From positions 5,940 through 69,939 of the forward strand of contig WIDE01000059.1 in NCBI GenBank assembly GCA_015039315.1: a DNA stretch of 64,000 nt, read 5' to 3'. The stretch's first letter is position 1, and every line of letters starts with the position of its first letter. The notes beneath the pieces are model-generated. The model saw only the letters and a program-made list of their open reading frames with translations. It made no database searches and was not told the origin of the DNA. This DNA is from Clavulina sp. PMI_390. Lineage: Eukaryota; Basidiomycota; Agaricomycetes; Cantharellales; Hydnaceae. A program made the translations under genes and the position numbers. Shown here in pieces: positions 10,601 to 24,600 of the stretch.

Positions 10601-13600
10601 ATAGCCCAGAGGAGTCATTCCCCATTTGTGACAAATGCTCCATCTACCAGGCTCGCCAGATGTCATTCCGCGATTCCGACTATGTCCACATTACGAATCG
10701 ATTCTACAACAAAATCGAGCGCTCTGAGCCAATTCAAGCCTCGTAACTTCATCCTAGTCCATGGCTCCTCTCTTGTGAGTAAGTTTTATTATTGGAGTTG
10801 CCAGTGACGTTCAATTATATGGGAACAAATCCAACCACAACACTATGCGCGGAGTCCGACGACTGTGACATACTGGATCGGCATAGCAAGCTGCAGGGAT
10901 GGGTCCATCAGCGTCACGTTTTTTGATAAGTATCTGACGTACAGATACTGCCATATTTCAAGTAGTGTGGAGTCCCCACAAGCGATACGTCCGAGGGGGA
11001 TCTTGATAATCTAGGCACAATTGCTGGACCCTGAAACTCCACGATCGGCTTTCTGAAATCTTTTCAGTATCATTTATTGGCTTCACTGCGCCATTTCCAA
11101 CCATGAGCACGCCATAGCTGCCCCGTGGCCGCCTCGCCCAGTGCTTTCAGCCTGCCGGTCCAATCACTTTCCTTCGAGCCTACTTCTCATTATGCTGCAA
11201 TCATCCCTACTATTTTTGGGATAATGATTTGAATAATACCTCCCGCTCGATCTCTTTGCATTTCATTTCATTTATCTTCGACACCACTGGAAGTTGCTGA
11301 CATTGTGCACCTGCGGGTTACAACCTATTCTCCTTCAAAACACCGACGGGTCCCCTACTTTCTGTCTTTGTATTCCGATCAGAATAGAATTAATTAATGT
11401 CTCAAATCAACCATATTCCATGCTCTTGTTCTGCTCTTGATGAATACCAGGCCTCTCCATGCTCATGGCGGCACGACAGAAAGTCGTTGAAACAAAAACT
11501 CTGAATACGGTGCCTTTTCCCTGGTCAGAACTGTAGCAACAAGCCTATAGCATCGCTTCCTACCTCACTCAGGTGGTATTCCTATCCGTCATTATTTTTC
11601 GCTAAGCAACGAATGAACCAAAGGATCCCTGTTCCCAAATGAGTGAGCCAACCACCGATAGCGCAAGGAATTAACCATAGGCATCTTTTATTGGATTGCG
11701 CTCTTTCGTTTGTAGCCGCCGACGGGCTGGCACCCCGAACATCCAGGTACATCGTGTCGTGTTTGTGGAGTTTCCTGTGGGAGGACAAGCCCCCATTCTT
11801 CTGCCCTGAGAGTTTACTGACAGCAAGGTGAAGAAAGACTGGAACACCGCGACGCTATAACTCAGACCCGCCACTGGTGGCTGGTTATTTGATCGTGAGC
11901 GCTGCATGTCGAGCGATCCTGTTGTCAATGTTTAACTCTGCCCAGAGTGGCCGGACATTGTGAAGGTTAGTGGTGCTCGCAATACTGTCAGCTGGAGCAG
12001 AAGGCTCTTACATCCCGAGCATGGCTCGGACAAATTAGTCGCCTTCAGATCTGTCCCATCGTTTGGAACACCAATCATTTATGACGAACCAGCCGAAAAG
12101 GCCGACGTGCACGCGACTGGGGGCTATCTGGATTCCGTTGGTAGAATTCCTCGGTTCAACGCCAACCCTCTCACTCTCACCGTTCATGATTGACCAAGTA
12201 CTCCCGAAGTCCAACCGGGCGCGTCGTGATGGCCGAAATGCAAGAAAATCCAGAGAACGTCGGAGAATTCCAGGAACCAGGGCATTATTGCCAGAATAGG
12301 TTGGGAATTTGGCAACGCTCCCAGCGGCAACGAAGAAAGCTCGGAGAAAAGTGGTAACCGCTGAAAATCAAACACGGTATTGCGATCCACGGACCGCGCT
12401 TAGAATAGAATCTGCAGCCACGAATAGGAGGAGCGCGTTGTGGGGTGGATGAATTGCGATGCACACGACCACGCCGTCGTCACGGCGAATACTGTTCATG
12501 TTATTCGAGGTGCCCGGGAAGCTTGGAAGATTTTCCTCACCGAGGTATGAGCGACGAGAACAGCCGCAGTTTTCTATGGCAGGGGAGTTCCGATGGTCGG
12601 GATGAAGGAGCTTTGCGTCAGAAATCTAGAGCTGGCACTGTCCGGGGATAAAAAGAGAAAATAACGGCGAAAACTGCGAGAAGGTCAGTGGCTTGGGACT
12701 CAACGCTACTGTCCGTTGGCGACGGATTTAGCCAGTCAGTTATGATCACGGCCGTTGCGCACCACAGAGTTGATGGAGCTGCTGTAGCGATACGTTCGAG
12801 GCCAAAAAAGCGCAATCGTCAGCTTACACCTACAGCGGCGTCTGGTGGAGTATAGCCATCAAGAAGGCCCGATGACTCTTACCCCGCATTCCAGACGGCT
12901 TCTTCGCCCCAATGAATCCCCCGACAATCAAGTTCGCACTCCACTCCCGTAACAATGTATGAAGAAGGTATGTTACGAATGGGAAAGTCAACGGACGGCC
13001 TTTGCTGGAGGTGAGAAGCCGAGAGGCTAGGGAAAAAACCATATCTGACGAGGCGGTCATGAGCGTCGGGTTATTGGGCTAGTGATGACTCACCAATATT
13101 GGACGTGGGTTGGAGGGCACAAGACCAGCGCCAAGCTCATCAGTGGCGTGGCTTCGCCTACGGGCGCAGTCATTTGGCCAACGGATTGGTTGACATGTTC
13201 ATATGCGATGTGGGGATGTGGGGTAAAAGAATGCGTCGTGTTCATGACCATCTACCTCCGGCAGCAATGATCGCCGAAGGCTTGCTAACTTCCCGAGTCT
13301 GCGCAGGATACGCTCGATAACACTGCGGCCATCGGTTGTTGGTCATCATACACAACCTCGTGCCTCAGCGAAGCATAAGAAGAAATGGTTCTTGAAAGGT
13401 AGAAATTGTATTTGCGCCAAGGCACCTGATGCCCTTGGTATGTGGGGTAAGGGTCATTCGGCAGATGAGATCATACAGTGATGCATCAGCTGGCTCATCA
13501 TACATGCGCAAAGGGGCTAAACGGTCATTGGATTGCAGTCGCAGAAGGCTCTTGAGGGTAGCCTCATGGCCGCAGCTGAGCGATTGCATCGCTAAAGGAA

Positions 13601-16600
13601 AGTGATGCAGTATCAGGTCAGGAGACAGAAAACCATCCGGCCAGTCATCAATACGAAACTTAGAGTGACGGGCGGAGATTCGGTTCATCGAGCACGACGA
13701 GCACGATGGAGCTTTCATTATTCTTAGAAGGTGGCTGAGCTTGAAGCCTTCATCTATGTGCAGACACTTCCATTCATGCTGAGCACACGGTAACCTTGAA
13801 GCTCCGAGTTTTCGTGCTCAAGCGAGTCCGGAGTCCGACATGCTGTTGCTTGACTCGGGCGGGGATCGCCAAATAGACGAACTCGGACCGCACTGCGGAG
13901 CATCATTCAGCACGGCGGGGGATGGATGTATTAGAGAGGAGGGATGGAATGATCAGTATTTTAAGATATTGACAGAGAAGATGTTCTTCTGACTGTCAAA
14001 AAAAAGCTTGACTCACATGGATTCTCGAGGTCAAGCAGAAATCGATCGGCTGTCAGGAAAGATAAGAGATATTACCGTGCTCCTAGGTCGACCATGCGAT
14101 ATACCCACCATAGCAGGTAGCCGTATGGTGCGAACCAAGAAGATGAGGCGGCGCCAACTAGCCGAACCAGAGCACATTGTTCCTATCCCCGAGAGAGCGC
14201 GTTGGTGGTCGATCTAGAGAAATAGAGTCCTAATTTCGGCGCCATGAGTGCGCAAGTGCATCACGTTCGTTATCACCATCAGACCCCATCACCTACCCAT
14301 ACCGCGTCTAAGCGGACGGGGGAGGGAATGAGATGTATGTTCTCAGCTCACGGAGAAATAAACGGATCTTACCAATAAGATATAAGCGGCCAAAAATCGC
14401 CTACTGCCGGCTGTGTTATTTTTCAGTTAGGGAGTGAGAGAGAAAGCATGGACATTTGATGTATTTCGTTGATGGCTTGATGATGAGCGCGCAATACTTG
14501 ATCACAATGTTGTATCGACCCCGCACGAAGCGAAGGATTAAGGGGGAGAATAAGATGTTAGTGTGGGCATCTAGATAGAAGGAGCCAGTCATCATCGCCA
14601 AGAAGTGAAAGATTCGGAGGTTGGTTCGAGTCATGGACAAAGGTGTTGGTCGTTCGAACTCACCTGCGAGTGCCTCGTTGGCCATCCCTCGCATGTCGGG
14701 ACGGAGCACCGAATGATGACTGCGCACCCCCTTTCACTTCGACTCCCAGCCATAAAACGGGGGAAGGCGCACCGAAGCCAAATGCAATGCTCATCGAAGC
14801 ACCTGACCGGCTTCATACGTCCGTCAGCTTTTCGCAAGCGCTCATCATGCTCGCTGAACTGACAAAGGCAAGAAGGGACGCTTGCGGTGACACCTTTCCC
14901 GGTGAGCAAGAAGAGACCGATGGGAGGGTCCGAATAGACCATTGATGGTAAACAGGAGGTATACGAGAACGCGGTCGTGCGGGCCCGGAGGACGAGGGAG
15001 GGAAATCTGTCAAGTTGTGAATCAGAATGCAGTTCCATCTCGACACTGATTACTGTAGCACGGGTCGGGGAGTTCACGAGCGACTGGCTCTGGCTTGATT
15101 AGATGAATGCCTTACCGGTCTATACTTGTTTAGAGTTGAGCAAGAGGTGTATGGAGACCTCAAACGAGTATATCTGCTGATGGCAAGTGCAAGCGCCCAT
15201 TGAAGCACGGTGAACCACCACCCTATTCGATGACGGCGTTCGAGTAAGGCAAGAGCTCTCCAAGCCAGCAAGACGAATCACACGGAGCATGAGAGGCAGC
15301 CCAAGTGACATCAATATGAAGCTGCAGTCCTGCCGAATGCTAGGCACCCCATGTTGATGAGAATGAGTGGGAGCGGTCTGATGGGGGAACAACTCACTGT
15401 ATTCAAGCTCCGCCCACCGTCAATGGTAGGTCAAACAGAGGCCGGTGCGAAGATCCGAGTGACGATGACAGTAATCGAAAGAGGTATGTGCGGGTAAGTG
15501 AGTGAAATGGCGACCTCAGACAGTCTGGTTGCTCCAAAGGGTATCTAGTCACACCCCAATCATCGTCGCATCATCTTCATCTGTGCCAGATTCGGTCATG
15601 CTTGACAATCAGAGTAGAAAGAACATTTATTGAAATATGCAGATACGGCCAGCTGCTTTCGACGTTTCGCTTAGACGCAAGATAACCAAGCCCGAACAGC
15701 TGAAAGCGCGCTCTCGCGCCCTTGCTCAACCTGAAGGAGCCCCGTCGGGTGTCGTGCTCTGCCAAGGAGAGCCGGTAGATAACGGGCGGGTCACTAGGGC
15801 TGGGGGGAACCCGAGCTGCAGTCGCATGCATGAGGGTATCGCAAGCAGGAGTTACCGCTTGCATCGGATGCCATCGCCTACGCAAGTTAGTTACTATCAT
15901 GATCAACCTTTGTCTGAGCTAGACGGATTTGTAAATCGAGATATCACTCACTACTGCCGGAGATAGGAGGCACTCTGATGAAACTTGGCGAGTTACGGAA
16001 TGCCAGTAGCAAGGAAGCAAGCGCAGTGAATCACGTATCTCCACCAGAACGGATCTGAGTCATTTGTCCTTTGACACAAAAAGGAGACATGACGGGACGG
16101 AGTCAGGGTCGCTCAGAAACACGATAGGATGTCGCGCCATTCTACCAGGCAGTGCAGGGGCTGGACGGGTATAGCATTGGAGGACGAGAGAGTCGTTAGC
16201 ACAGCATCAAAGCTTCTTTGCTTGCCAGTAGACGTAGCAGCGCCATTAGCGTAACCGCGGGCCTATTTGCGAACGACGGATGACTCGGATAAGCTTTTGT
16301 GCGTAAAAAGCGATGCGAGCGGCATAAACAGCCTGGGCACAACAGAGTACTCACATGAGTAAGATGGTCGAGTCATCGTCTGGTTCGCTCATCAATCACA
16401 TGCCGTACCAGTAGACGATAGCCACAGTTGCACGCCCACCATACTATACGGGACCAGACCCAAAAACCACATCACATGCACAGCGATTCCTTCCCAGCTA
16501 GGGCCAGGCTAGCCCGAATCCGGGGCAGGAACAGGCGCAGAAGCCGGCACGACCGGGCTCCATCCAGTCGCTCCACTCTGGTCGCGCACATGCATTCTAG

Positions 16601-18039
16601 TTGACGACAAGGGCCCCAAAAGTCAGGTCCTAAATTCCCTATATTTGGGAGTAAAGTGGCAGGGAGTGAGAGCAAGGAGACTCTTTTCAGGCACAGAGAA
16701 GCACAAACCAGGCTAGATCAGAATAGAACGAGAGGCGCAGTTTAGCATGCATCGATGGGAGCGGTCTGCGCATCTGGGAGGGGACAACATCTGAGTGATC
16801 CACAAAGATAGGCAGTCAGCAGGGGGGCCTGATGCATTGGAGGGACCCGATACACACCTAATCGTATTGGATTAAGGAAGGACAGTGAGGAAGCTCGAGC
16901 ATTGTCAAGATCTCAGAGAGGAAGCATCACACGATATCACACAGCTCACCCTCCCGAAGGAGGGAGGGGAGCGTAGAAGGGGGCGGGACAAACAGCGATT
17001 GAGATTAGATTTCGAAATTGTGCAAGACTTGTACGATGTGGTAAACGCGGATGTGCAAAAGCGAGCGAAATTGCAAGATACAGTAGTAGATGACCGCGTC
17101 AGATAGCGTGCACGACTCCGACCAAGGGAGATGATGCAGGGACACACACAAAAGAGGATAGCAGGATACCGAAAAGCGAAAGAAACAAGAAAGTGTGGCG
17201 CGCATGTCCCGAAAACAGAAAAAGTGATAAGAATGTCTAACAGGAGAGATGGTTTGTCATACGATGATGAGGTATGATTTGTCGAATTAGGCGGGGGATT
17301 GCTTTGTGTAGTAGTTATGTCATGAAGATGGATGGTGATGAGCGGAATAAAGAAAAAGCTGATGAGACCAAGAACGGAAGAAAGCCGAGAGGACGAGAAA
17401 AAAAGCTGGAGACCCGAAACGGAGGATGAAACGCAGGGAAGAGGGAGAGGATAGGGGAGGGGGAGCTGCCATCATCATTATCGTGCCCTGTGCAGGATCT
17501 CGATTGAGAATCGACTGCAATCATAGGGCAGGCTAGATGAGGATGGTGGGGGGCGGTGACTCTGCCACACTGAAGGCGCGCACATCCCCCACTTGTAGCG
17601 CACGCGCGCGCGCCACGCCTGACCAGCGGATTCCGCACTCTTCCGCCACTGCCCAAGGAGGCGGTGGAGGAATGGCGTAATGATGGGATGAACAGATGGG
17701 CCCGATAGGTACGCGATGCTAGGCGGAGCATGCGATGGAGGCGCGAATGCCTCCCCCGGGCCGGATCCGGCGATGCAGGCAGTGGTAGGCGACAGCGATG
17801 GCTGGGAGAGGGAGGCGTACTAGTACAGGTGGGCGAGTAGTACAGGAGTAGGCTGCTGCTGGTTCGTTGGATGGGTATGGCCCTCCTGGGGGATACCTCG
17901 GAAAAGGAGCGAGCGAGCGAGTAGAGCGGGCCAATGAAGAGGCGCAAAGACTATAGGCCTGAGCGGCGCGCTGGTAGAGTAGTATGATGAGAGAGATGGA
18001 AGAGGAGAGAAGGGTGACTGAGATGAAGGGACGAGTCGT
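7672..18039. other. Gene-poor stretch, no supported gene
   Basis: About 10.4 kb in which I recognise no protein family, tRNA or rRNA on either strand. ORFs rarely exceed 110 codons, overlap in several frames and lack consistent splice joins. About 12830-13060 (minus) has an exon-like open stretch ending at a GTAAGAG donor, and 13365-13718 (minus) is another 117-codon ORF, but neither has a motif. 9421-9729 (plus) is similarly open without a match. From about 16800 to 18040 the plus strand is purine-rich; on the minus strand this is pyrimidine-rich and probably the long 3' untranslated region of the small gene starting at 18446. A CG-alternating tract lies near 17600. Confidence 0.5.
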
Positions 18040-18446
18040 CTATTGGCGACTGCTATAGTTGAGCAGAAGATCAATGAGCCAATGGATCAACATCGCGGAG
18101 GGAAGGGGAAAACAAACCTGCGCATCATCAAGTAGTCTTTTGAAGTGGGTGCAGACCCCCCGACGGATGAACCAGGGGTGTTGGGATAGCTTTGCATGCC
18201 AGAGGCACCCTGCTGTTGCGAGAGCTGGATGGCTCGTCGTAGCTAAACAAGTGATTGATCATGGTGGATGAGCGAGTGCAAGCAGATGGAGGGAAAAGAG
18301 TAACCAACCTTTTCTTCGCTCTCGGCGGAGCGACCAGATGAGCCCTGGTGGTAGATGGGGACATTCTGGATGTTGGTGGCGTATTGGAGACTCGAGAGCG
18401 AGTGGGAGAGCGATGGGAAGGGGACGATGGAAGCTTGGCCGGGCAT
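18040..18446 (-). CDS. Predicted 91-residue protein of unknown function
   Basis: Not recognised. Exons (minus): 18446-18309, 18242-18118, 18052-18040, with introns of 66 and 65 bp whose GT..AG ends keep one frame to a TAG stop. The protein starts MPGQASIVPFPSLSHSL, then has YATNIQNVPIYHQGSSGRS, a charged helix-like EEKLRRAIQLSQQQ, a Gly/Ser/Pro linker and a basic end near DYLMMRSSRQ. There is no signal peptide or membrane segment. Support for a real gene: a TATA box 134 bases upstream, a CCAAT motif just before it, a CT-rich leader running to the ATG, an adenine-rich CCAAA context before the ATG, and two introns of typical size. A cryptic acceptor 10 bases beyond the last one would extend the protein by about 85 less convincing residues. 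Function cannot be inferred. Confidence 0.55.
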
Positions 18447-18579
18447 TTTGGTTGGAGGTGAGGGTAGTAGGAGAAGTAGGAGTAGTAAGAGTAGTAGAAG
18501 GTGCGCTTGGTATGAGCGGGAGAGGCGGGAGCGATGAGTTGCTTGGAGGGGAAGGGATGAGGTCGAGACTGGCCCGAGC

Positions 18580-18610
18580 TTTATACATGGGCTCTCGCAT
18601 AGGGCATTGG
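18580..18610 (-). promoter_or_regulatory. TATA box (18585-18580) and CCAAT motif (18610-18606)
   Basis: On the minus strand TATAAA lies 134 bases before the ATG of the 91-residue gene, with CCAAT 20 bases further upstream. The stretch between TATA and ATG is strongly pyrimidine-rich with CTACTACT-type repeats, as in leaders of actively transcribed fungal genes. Functional status is inferred from arrangement alone. Confidence 0.5.
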
Positions 18611-21600
18611 ATGGGTCGGATAGACGGGATAACTATTAAATTGCGAGAAAAAGCTAGGCCAGGCGGCGACGATTTGAATGGGAGCCCAAACTTTATTCAA
18701 TCGATCAGGGCGTGGGCAGGGAGGATGAGTTTTGCGAGCCCAGGCCTTATTCCCCGATTGGGAACTGCACCCATTCAATAGCCCAATCACCAATGCTCCA
18801 TGGCCTCTCCGCGCTCTTCTTAGCCCCCCCGCCAATAATGCTGCCATGCAGGCCATGCTTCTGCAATGCGGATATGACCCGTCAACATTCTGAAGCACAG
18901 CACAGCTCTCAAAGGTACGTTAGGACCCGACAGCTCATCCACATCACCCGAAAATTGCAAAACGGCGTATTCTATCACATTCATTTGGCTCAACTGAATA
19001 CCTCGGATGGTTCGCCAGAGGACCAGGCTTACCATCCAGATTAGGCAATCTCTGCACTCATACATCGGGATTCCTATCTACATTGGCCCATGGTATGCAT
19101 GGGTCATGACTCTCTGCAACAGCGTGGCTTTTTTCTTCTTGCATCTCCCCAGAGACCAGACTCCCGGCCTTTGCATCAACATCTTTCCTCTCTTACCCTC
19201 CCCGCCACCCTTCCCTTCGCCCTGCCTGCCCTGTGGCACGCATGCCGGAGAAAGGGCTTCGGAGTAACCGTAACTGGTGTTTCCCTGTCTGGGCCCTTTT
19301 GCAAAATCCAAAACTGATACGCCCTACCGTTGCCACCCCCGCCCCCCTCTCCTCCAATCCCCAGGCTCTCGATATGGCAAGTCACATTTCCTCGCCCGAT
19401 CCCAAATCTCCCTTCAAATCTCTCTTACTCCCACTCACCCACGCTCGGTCCGACACCGACATCTCTCCGTCACATTCGTCCGTCCATCCCCGCGCTCCTT
19501 CTGATCCTTGCAATTCAGTTGTATATGTGTCTCAATCGCCTCCGCTCTTTCATCTCGTTCTCTCGCGCGCGGGGGGACCGTCGCCATCCAATTATCTCTC
19601 TGGTCTGGACCTTCCCCTAATGGCTTTTTAGCGTTGTCTTTATTACAAAAAAGTACACAGAGATGCGTTTAGATAGACAGATGGATAGATAGACACACCC
19701 ACGAACGCGCGCACCCCTTCCCATCGATTATTCTCCGAAACATCACCCACATATGCTCCATGTGCGCGCAATCGTGACACACACGACACTCCGGGACCCT
19801 GCGGCCATCATCTCATTCTTTTAGTTTCCTCTCTCGCTCTCTAAACTCGTTTCTCGGTGTGGGTTGTCAAGGCGTTCTGGACCGACTAACCTTGGGGACT
19901 GTTTCAATAACTATGGCAGCTCGCATGAATTTGCGTTTCGCGAACGGCGGTCCATCAAAATCATCGTTTAGGCACCCGGCAAAGCGGACATGTCGACGGT
20001 AAAACGTCCACACGTCGCCGCACCGACAATCTCTAACGGTTACTGATGCGCTACTGAATCACCTTAATGAAGCCTCAACGAGGAAGAAACGACAGGAGGA
20101 GAGGAGAGGACAGAAAGGCCCAGATCTGAGACCGCGGCCCGCCTGATTGAGTGTATTCGATACCCGTCGTCGCAATCCTACCTGTTTCATTCGCCAATCT
20201 AGTTTCACCCTGAGCTCAGAATGAATTAGGGAAGAGTCATGCGTCTCTCCATCTCTCTCTCTTTTTGGAGTGCTGTCGCAGGCCACCCCCGCATAATAAT
20301 CAAAATGCTGATGGATAAATGACAATAATTATGCATCCATGCATGAATGATGTATGAGCCTCGCCGCCACCTGTCGGTGGACCTGCTTCATCCCGCTGCG
20401 GGCATTACCCGCAAGAAAGATGTCGTCTCATGAATGTGAGCATCAGACATCATGACGATAGCCAGAAGGGAAGAATACCTTCTCGACTCTTTCTTTACCT
20501 TCCCCCCGCATTCCAGAAGTTAGGGACCTAGAATGCACAGAGAGAGTCCGGCCCGCGCGCCAGTCGTAGTCTAGGTGAGATAGATCCATCCAGATCCATC
20601 ATACACCTTTGCCAAATGGCACCGACGCGCCAACGAATGGAAAGGGTTCTCGGCTTGAATGAGCGACGTGCACCCTTCTCCTCCTATTCTTCGGCGCCAC
20701 AGAACGAACCACCATCGGCTTCGACGCGCTCTCCTATTTCTATTCTGTCGTTCTCTTGGGTCTGATGGGATGGACCAGGCTCCAGAACCCGTGACAACGA
20801 ACGACGGCGACGACGGGATTATAGGGATATAGTATAGGAAACGTGCCGGCCGAACGAGTTCTTCCGAAAAGGAATCGCCAATTGCATCCTTCTCCAACCA
20901 TCAAGGATTTTCGAGCTCGGCGCTGCCTATCGGCATATCCCTACCACCTGTGCCGATAAGTCCTGACTCAGGGTGCATCGTCATCGTCATCACTCTCATT
21001 GAGATATCTAACTAAGTTTCAGGGTCGACCCTTCCGCTCCGCTCTATCTCTCCTTATGGTTGGATGCATCAATGAATCTAGGTCGCTGCCAATTTTTTGC
21101 AATTTCCCCAACCCTTTTTGCCTCGTTACCTCTCAGTCACGGGTTATGACAGATTCCAGATAACCTAGCAGTGATTGCGACCCTAGCGGAGAATACGGAA
21201 TACGGGACATGCGGGGCGAGTGGGTGGAATGGCGCAATACCTGCAGGGCTGGGCCAGAACGCGCCTCTATCTCCGCGCTCCCTTTCTTCAAGAGACGTGC
21301 CTCGAATTTGCATTTATGTATTCCTTTCATCCTAGACCTGCTATGGCCGCCGTGCTTTGAACTGCTTTCGGCAGCTAAACTGAATAGAAAAGACCGCGAG
21401 TTGCGCGAGGTCAATCACGATGCTCGCTGTTGTCTCCTGGCTCGACCCTTAAGCTTCACTTTTGACGTGATATGATATTATATCCCCTTCGCTCCCTTTC
21501 GCTGCCATCGCGCCGGCAGCCGGTAAGGGCTCAAGGGTCCACGCAAGGTCCCATGGGGCACGAGCTGGCGGTGATACGTCTCAGCACTGCACGCTGCTCA

Positions 21601-24600
21601 CACAGGTTTTGCTGTCACTCCTCGTCGAAGCCATTGCGGCGACATGCGCAGCATAACTTACGAAGAAAGATTTCAGAGCAAGTCCACTCAGGGGGAAAGC
21701 GGGCTCGCGATTACGCGCCGACAGAGCGGGGGATCGCCAGCGTCATGTCATCGACTCCAGGGGTTCATGATTACGATCCAGGGCAATCATGAGCATAATT
21801 GGACAAATTGGTCATTCAGGATTCGATCGACACAAGCCCATCGCATTGCCTAGACCACTGGTGCATAACGATTCGCGATGACGAGCATTGGTTACAGAGT
21901 GCAATCTTTTCTCTTTCGTCATGCTTTGCATTGCATTGCAAGTGGCCCCTCCGATCAACGAGCCCAGCGAACGAGTCTATCGTCTTGCAGAAAGAATGGC
22001 AGACAGATATGGGATATGATGAGCATGACAATGAGATTGTAATATTTTACATATCATCTGTCTAGTTTGGCAGGGAAGATGTCGATGGTCCAAGATCAAT
22101 CGCAGACATCGCTCAGGCCCAAAAGCCCAGCAGTCTCCATTTCCCCACATGACATCATTACGATCGACGACCACGACGACCTGGGAAGACGGCGGCAGAA
22201 GGGAAGCTCCTTCGTCCTTCGAGCAGACAGCAAAATCCGCGCGCGGCGGCAAGAAAGAAGCCCAAGAGCGAGAGCGGGAGGCACATGCTGCTGGTGGCGT
22301 GGCGCGCTCGGAACTGAGAACCTGGGGAACTAACTGGGACTTAAAAAACCGTGCACCCGAACCGACGGCGCTCTCCGAATCCCGATATCGATTCGATGTG
22401 ACGGATGATAGGTGGATGAGGGGGCGGCGCAGCGTGGCGCGGTCTGGGGTGTGGAGTCTAGATTCATTATTATCAAAAGCGGAGCCAAAGGCAAAAATGG
22501 TCACTGGAGGACAATATCGATCGAATGAGCTCCCTTTGCCGGTGCCGTTGTCGCGATCGACAGAGACGAAAAGCGGAGATCATTGGGCCCGACTGGGGAA
22601 GGTCTGGATTGGCATATCACTTCAGCGAACAGGAACAAAACGTGGGCGAGCAAGAAACTCGATCAGGTCCCAAACCATGCTATGATCTTAGCGGCGATGA
22701 TAGAGATCGGGGGTACAGCTAACGGTAATTGGCAGGTCTAGTTGTGGTGATGATGATGGCAGCGGCGCCAGTGTTGGATGGGCCCGCCCGCCTCTCCATC
22801 TTTCTTCCGGGATTCATACAAGCATCATCAGTACGGAGGATGGGCTTTAGAGCCAGGAACCTGCTAAACTCAAAACCCTCACACACGGACCAGGCGGCGT
22901 CGGTAATAACGACAGAGTCGTGGACAAGGAGATCAAACATCCGGGTCCTAGCTACCCGTTGTGTCACACAGGACATTCCACAACATCCAATAGAACCCGC
23001 GAGCGAAGCGAGTGATGCCTCGGCGATGCTCCGCACATGCAGAATATCCCTCAATGAATTCACTTGCTCGGTGGAGGTCCATGTTTCGTCGTTTAACGTA
23101 CCCGGTTCGTGATCCAAGATAGAGCGACGCGTCGGCGGCGGTAAAAAAAAATTCCAGCAATATTTGCCCTTTCATGATTGATATAGACAATTGCAGCTCA
23201 CTGGATAGTACTGGGCACAGATAACCGAAAAGTGGAATATAGCGGGTCACGCAACTGATGCTGAAACCCGCTAGGATGGCCGGTGTAGTTCGGTGTAAAT
23301 GGTAGGCCTAATGGATAGAAACCACCAAAGACGTGATCGTAATATGGCTGGTCGTATAGTAGCCCTCTACAGCGAGCACGTTTCAGAGTGGTACTAGAAC
23401 CTGGCGTATAAGCCAGCTGATGCCGCTCAGGGGCAATCACTATTGACAGCGAAGTCGAAGCTTGACGAAGGCTAACTGGCTCACGTTCAGCCCCCAAGCT
23501 TGGTCCCAGATGGAAGGCCTCATTCATTGGGCTAAATGACGCCTGTCGGTGTATTCGTTCCAGATGGAGACTATCACTCTCACTCTCAGCGGTGATGCGG
23601 CTGCCGATGGGATGGACGGGATACTAGCGTCCGTGGTGGCTGAGAGCGAGAAAACAGCTCTCACTGAGGGGCTTGCGGAGAAGCACTAGTGACGGACACC
23701 GGAGCGCGCATCAAAGAGTGGAGAAGATCCATGCGCGAAGCCTAAAGTGAGTGGTGCGAATGAATGAACGGAGTTCACTGCGCGGTATTGCATACGTACA
23801 CACATTACTGATGTGGACCGTTGAGAAAACTGTTAGTTAGCGTAAACGCACAAATGAATGCAATAGATATCACCGGACAGGCAGTGTCGAGCGCGCGCGC
23901 GTCCGGGAATGGTTGGAAGTGTTTCGCTGAGAGTTTACACAGAGGTGGGAACAAAGCATGAACGGCCGACGAGAAATCCTATAGCAAAGAAAGAATGCGG
24001 GACCGTCGGCCGTATTCCCTGGAAGCGAAGCAAATCCATTGGTCCACCGCCGCCTATCTCACCAGTTGAAAGGCTATTCAAGCCACACCGTAGAGCCCGA
24101 GAACGCCATGGTACCTATAGTATCAGTCTGAAGCTTGCTACAGTATCAAGCCTCAGCGAGAAGCAGTGCCTCCACCCATCAACTAACGATTGGATAGCCA
24201 CACAAGGCTCCTGTGCGCTTGTTCGCTCGGTGGTCCAAATGCGCGCGGGTTTTGTGGGCTCGTAATACTACATTCTCAGGAGCCCAAGGACAGTATTACT
24301 ATACTTGAGCTTGGTTCTTCAGAAGCCCGCAGAAACACCGGTCGGGACGCCGAAAAGGTGATCAAAATAAAATATAGTGATATTCACACTGTGCCAAGGA
24401 GGTGAGCGACGACGGTGGGGATGGGAGCAAGAGGATAGCTCATTTCACATGATTATTGCCGAGGGTCAGTACACATGGTGGACAAATGACCGGAACAGAT
24501 TCGTGCCTTACAGCGACGGGGGAGAATGATCACGAGGCGGACTGGGGGTGGCTGCCAACATGTCTGATACGGGAGAAAGCGTCTGGGGTTTCATAATTCG

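Noticed and set aside
12830..13060. Wax-synthase-like relic suggested by RGIHWGEEAVW in one minus-strand frame
   Set aside because: The resemblance rests on a few residues; neighbouring frames gave no further support.
14600..14640. tRNA-like GGTTCGAGTC (B-box form)
   Set aside because: No matching T-stem, A box or acceptor stem around it.
17820..18074. Extension of the 91-residue protein through a cryptic acceptor into about 85 more codons
   Set aside because: The added sequence is low-complexity, matches pyrimidine-rich untranslated DNA, and needs a second AG just 10 bases past a good acceptor.
19373..19631. 86-codon plus-strand frame after a CT-rich stretch
   Set aside because: Composition follows the pyrimidine-rich DNA; no splice sites or motif support translation.
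21977..22685. Overlapping 175- and 178-codon ORFs on opposite strands
   Set aside because: Mirror-image long ORFs at the same place usually reflect base composition; neither has a motif or splice partners.
23198..23527. 109-codon minus-strand ORF
   Set aside because: Length is within chance for 26 kb in six frames, and no family or splice joins were found.
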